From NCBI GenBank assembly GCA_025361565.1, contig JANYKN010000132.1, positions 1 to 33,995 on the forward strand: a stretch of 33,995 nt of DNA, written 5' to 3'. This document shows positions 33,250 through 33,995 of this stretch, piece by piece. The position numbers and the translations under genes were made by a program. The notes under the pieces are model-generated. The model was not told the origin of the DNA, searched no databases, and saw only the letters and a list, made by a program, of their open reading frames with translations. Source of the DNA: Bacteroidota bacterium (GTDB lineage Bacteria; Bacteroidota; Bacteroidia; Bacteroidales; NBLH01). Numbering within the stretch: the stretch's first letter is position 1; each line of letters begins with the position of its first letter.

Positions 33250-33591
33250 TTATGCAAAAGAATAAAATGCTTGTAAATTATTGGATATTACCAGATATGT
33301 ATTGTTTATAAGGTTATTACAACCACCATAAATAACTGTTTCTTCATTTTCTGACAACACTTTTAATGAAAAATTAATTTTCATTTCAAATTCTTCGGAA
33401 TAATAAAAATATTCATTGGTACGGCTATACTTAATAGGTGCACCAAATAATTTCATCTGCTCTATCAGCCTGTATAACTGAGCCCTGCTTAAATTTAACT
33501 TCTGAGCAAATTCTTCGGGCACTCCTGTTCTTTGGTGTGATATTAACCTGTCGGCTTTCTGTATGCGTTCAATTTGTTTGATAAAGTTCAT
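33250..33591 (-). CDS. Small helix-turn-helix protein
   Basis: 113 residues. The first half has a winged-helix-like DNA-binding segment (about 8-65): QIERIQKADRLISHQRTG, then VPEEFAQKLNLSRAQLYRLIEQM and a small beta wing (IKYSRTNEYFYY). It looks like the HTH_11/DeoR-type fold. The second half has no known effector domain. It lies 58 nt after the exporter gene and about 110 nt before peptide 1, in a position often held by small HTH genes near Gly-Gly leader peptides in Bacteroidota. It probably controls the cluster, which is inference. Confidence 0.75.
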   Translation of the reverse strand: MNFIKQIERIQKADRLISHQRTGVPEEFAQKLNLSRAQLYRLIEQMKLFGAPIKYSRTNEYFYYSEEFEMKINFSLKVLSENEETVIYGGCNNLINNTYLVISNNLQAFYSFA

Positions 33592-33649
33592 AATTATGAG
33601 TGTTAAGTTTTGAATGATTTTGTTTTGTGCACATCTTTGCTTTTATCCT

Positions 33650-33995
33650 TTAAATTAATTTTTCACCAACCAGTACTGGAAACTGCTGTTTCCACATTTG
33701 GTAATATTTCCCTTCTTTATCAAAAAGGCATTCGTGAGTACCTTCTTCTATTACTTTGCCTTGTTCAAGCACCACAATTTTATCGGCATTTACCACGCTG
33801 CTTAACCTGTGGGCAATTAAAATAATTGTTTTGCCTTGGGTTTTTAATTCTTGCATGGTGTTTTGCACATAGCTTTCCGATTCAGAATCAAGGGAAGAAG
33901 TGGCTTCATCCAACAACAATATTTCAGGATCGCGGTATAATGCACGTGCAATAGCCAGGCGCTGCTTTTGTCCGCCCGAAAGAGTTGCACCATTT
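33650..33995 (-). CDS. ABC exporter, C-terminal part of ATPase domain (cut by the window edge)
   Basis: The reading frame continues past the end of the window, so only the last 114 residues are seen. They are the C-terminal half of an ABC ATPase: LSGGQKQRLAIARAL (signature), EILLLDEATSSLD (Walker B and D-loop), then TIILIAHRLSSV with the switch His, and the C-terminal KVIEEGTHE. The sequence is typical of exporter-type ATPases fused to a membrane domain. The two Gly-Gly leader peptides nearby suggest a peptidase-containing exporter (C39 type), but the peptidase domain would be outside the window. Confidence 0.85.
   Translation of the reverse strand, partial: NGATLSGGQKQRLAIARALYRDPEILLLDEATSSLDSESESYVQNTMQELKTQGKTIILIAHRLSSVVNADKIVVLEQGKVIEEGTHECLFDKEGKYYQMWKQQFPVLVGEKLI

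Overview
The window looks like chromosome from an AT-rich member of the Bacteroidota, probably near the Bacteroidales. The evidence is a TonB-dependent receptor with a carboxypeptidase-like N-terminal domain, Bacteroidota-style promoters (TTTG, about 19 nt, TAnnTTTG) in front of both tRNA genes and an M23 peptidase gene, few Shine-Dalgarno sites, and a typical set of housekeeping genes (MtaB, DPP IV, M18 aminopeptidase, and an M23/MerR/Nif3/zinc-ribbon run). I see no insertion sequence, prophage or CRISPR array.

Layout: (1) 1-840, a PrsW-like membrane protease gene whose conserved N-terminal segment lies in frame upstream of its first ATG and is cut off by a stop, so its 5' end looks frameshifted. 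(2) 1075-4929, a four-gene minus-strand operon: divergent lgt, an inositol-monophosphatase-family gene, a GT2 glycosyltransferase and a polyprenol-phosphate mannosyltransferase-like GT2. (3) 5256-9449, mtaB, tRNA-Lys with promoter and terminator, an M18 aminopeptidase and a CHAD-domain protein. (4) 9689-12692, a plus-strand run: membrane-anchored coiled-coil protein, exported beta-propeller protein and purine nucleoside phosphorylase. (5) 12797-18802, minus-strand DPP IV, a UvrD/Rep-type helicase and an exported SGNH-like protein, with two gene-poor gaps and tRNA-Val at 19411-19485. (6) 19705-25003, plus-strand M23 peptidase, MerR regulator, Nif3-like protein, zinc-ribbon coiled-coil protein, a small HsdR-N-type nuclease-fold protein and a dihydroorotate-dehydrogenase-like flavoprotein. 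(7) 25101-30330, a large polytopic membrane protein divergent from a TonB-dependent receptor.

The most interesting part is the right end, 30456-33995, all on the minus strand. In transcription order it holds the 3' end of an ABC exporter gene (cut by the window edge), a small HTH protein, two short genes for peptides that each have a leader of exactly 25 residues ending in Asn-Gly-Gly, a CPBP membrane protease homologue, a 46-residue putative lipoprotein and a second CPBP protease homologue. The second peptide gene and the lipoprotein gene are very short. Both peptides carry Gly-rich GxxxG tails. This fits a double-glycine-leader secreted peptide system, possibly a two-peptide bacteriocin or signalling pair, with exporter, regulator and candidate immunity or processing proteins. 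That function is inferred from layout and motifs and is untested.
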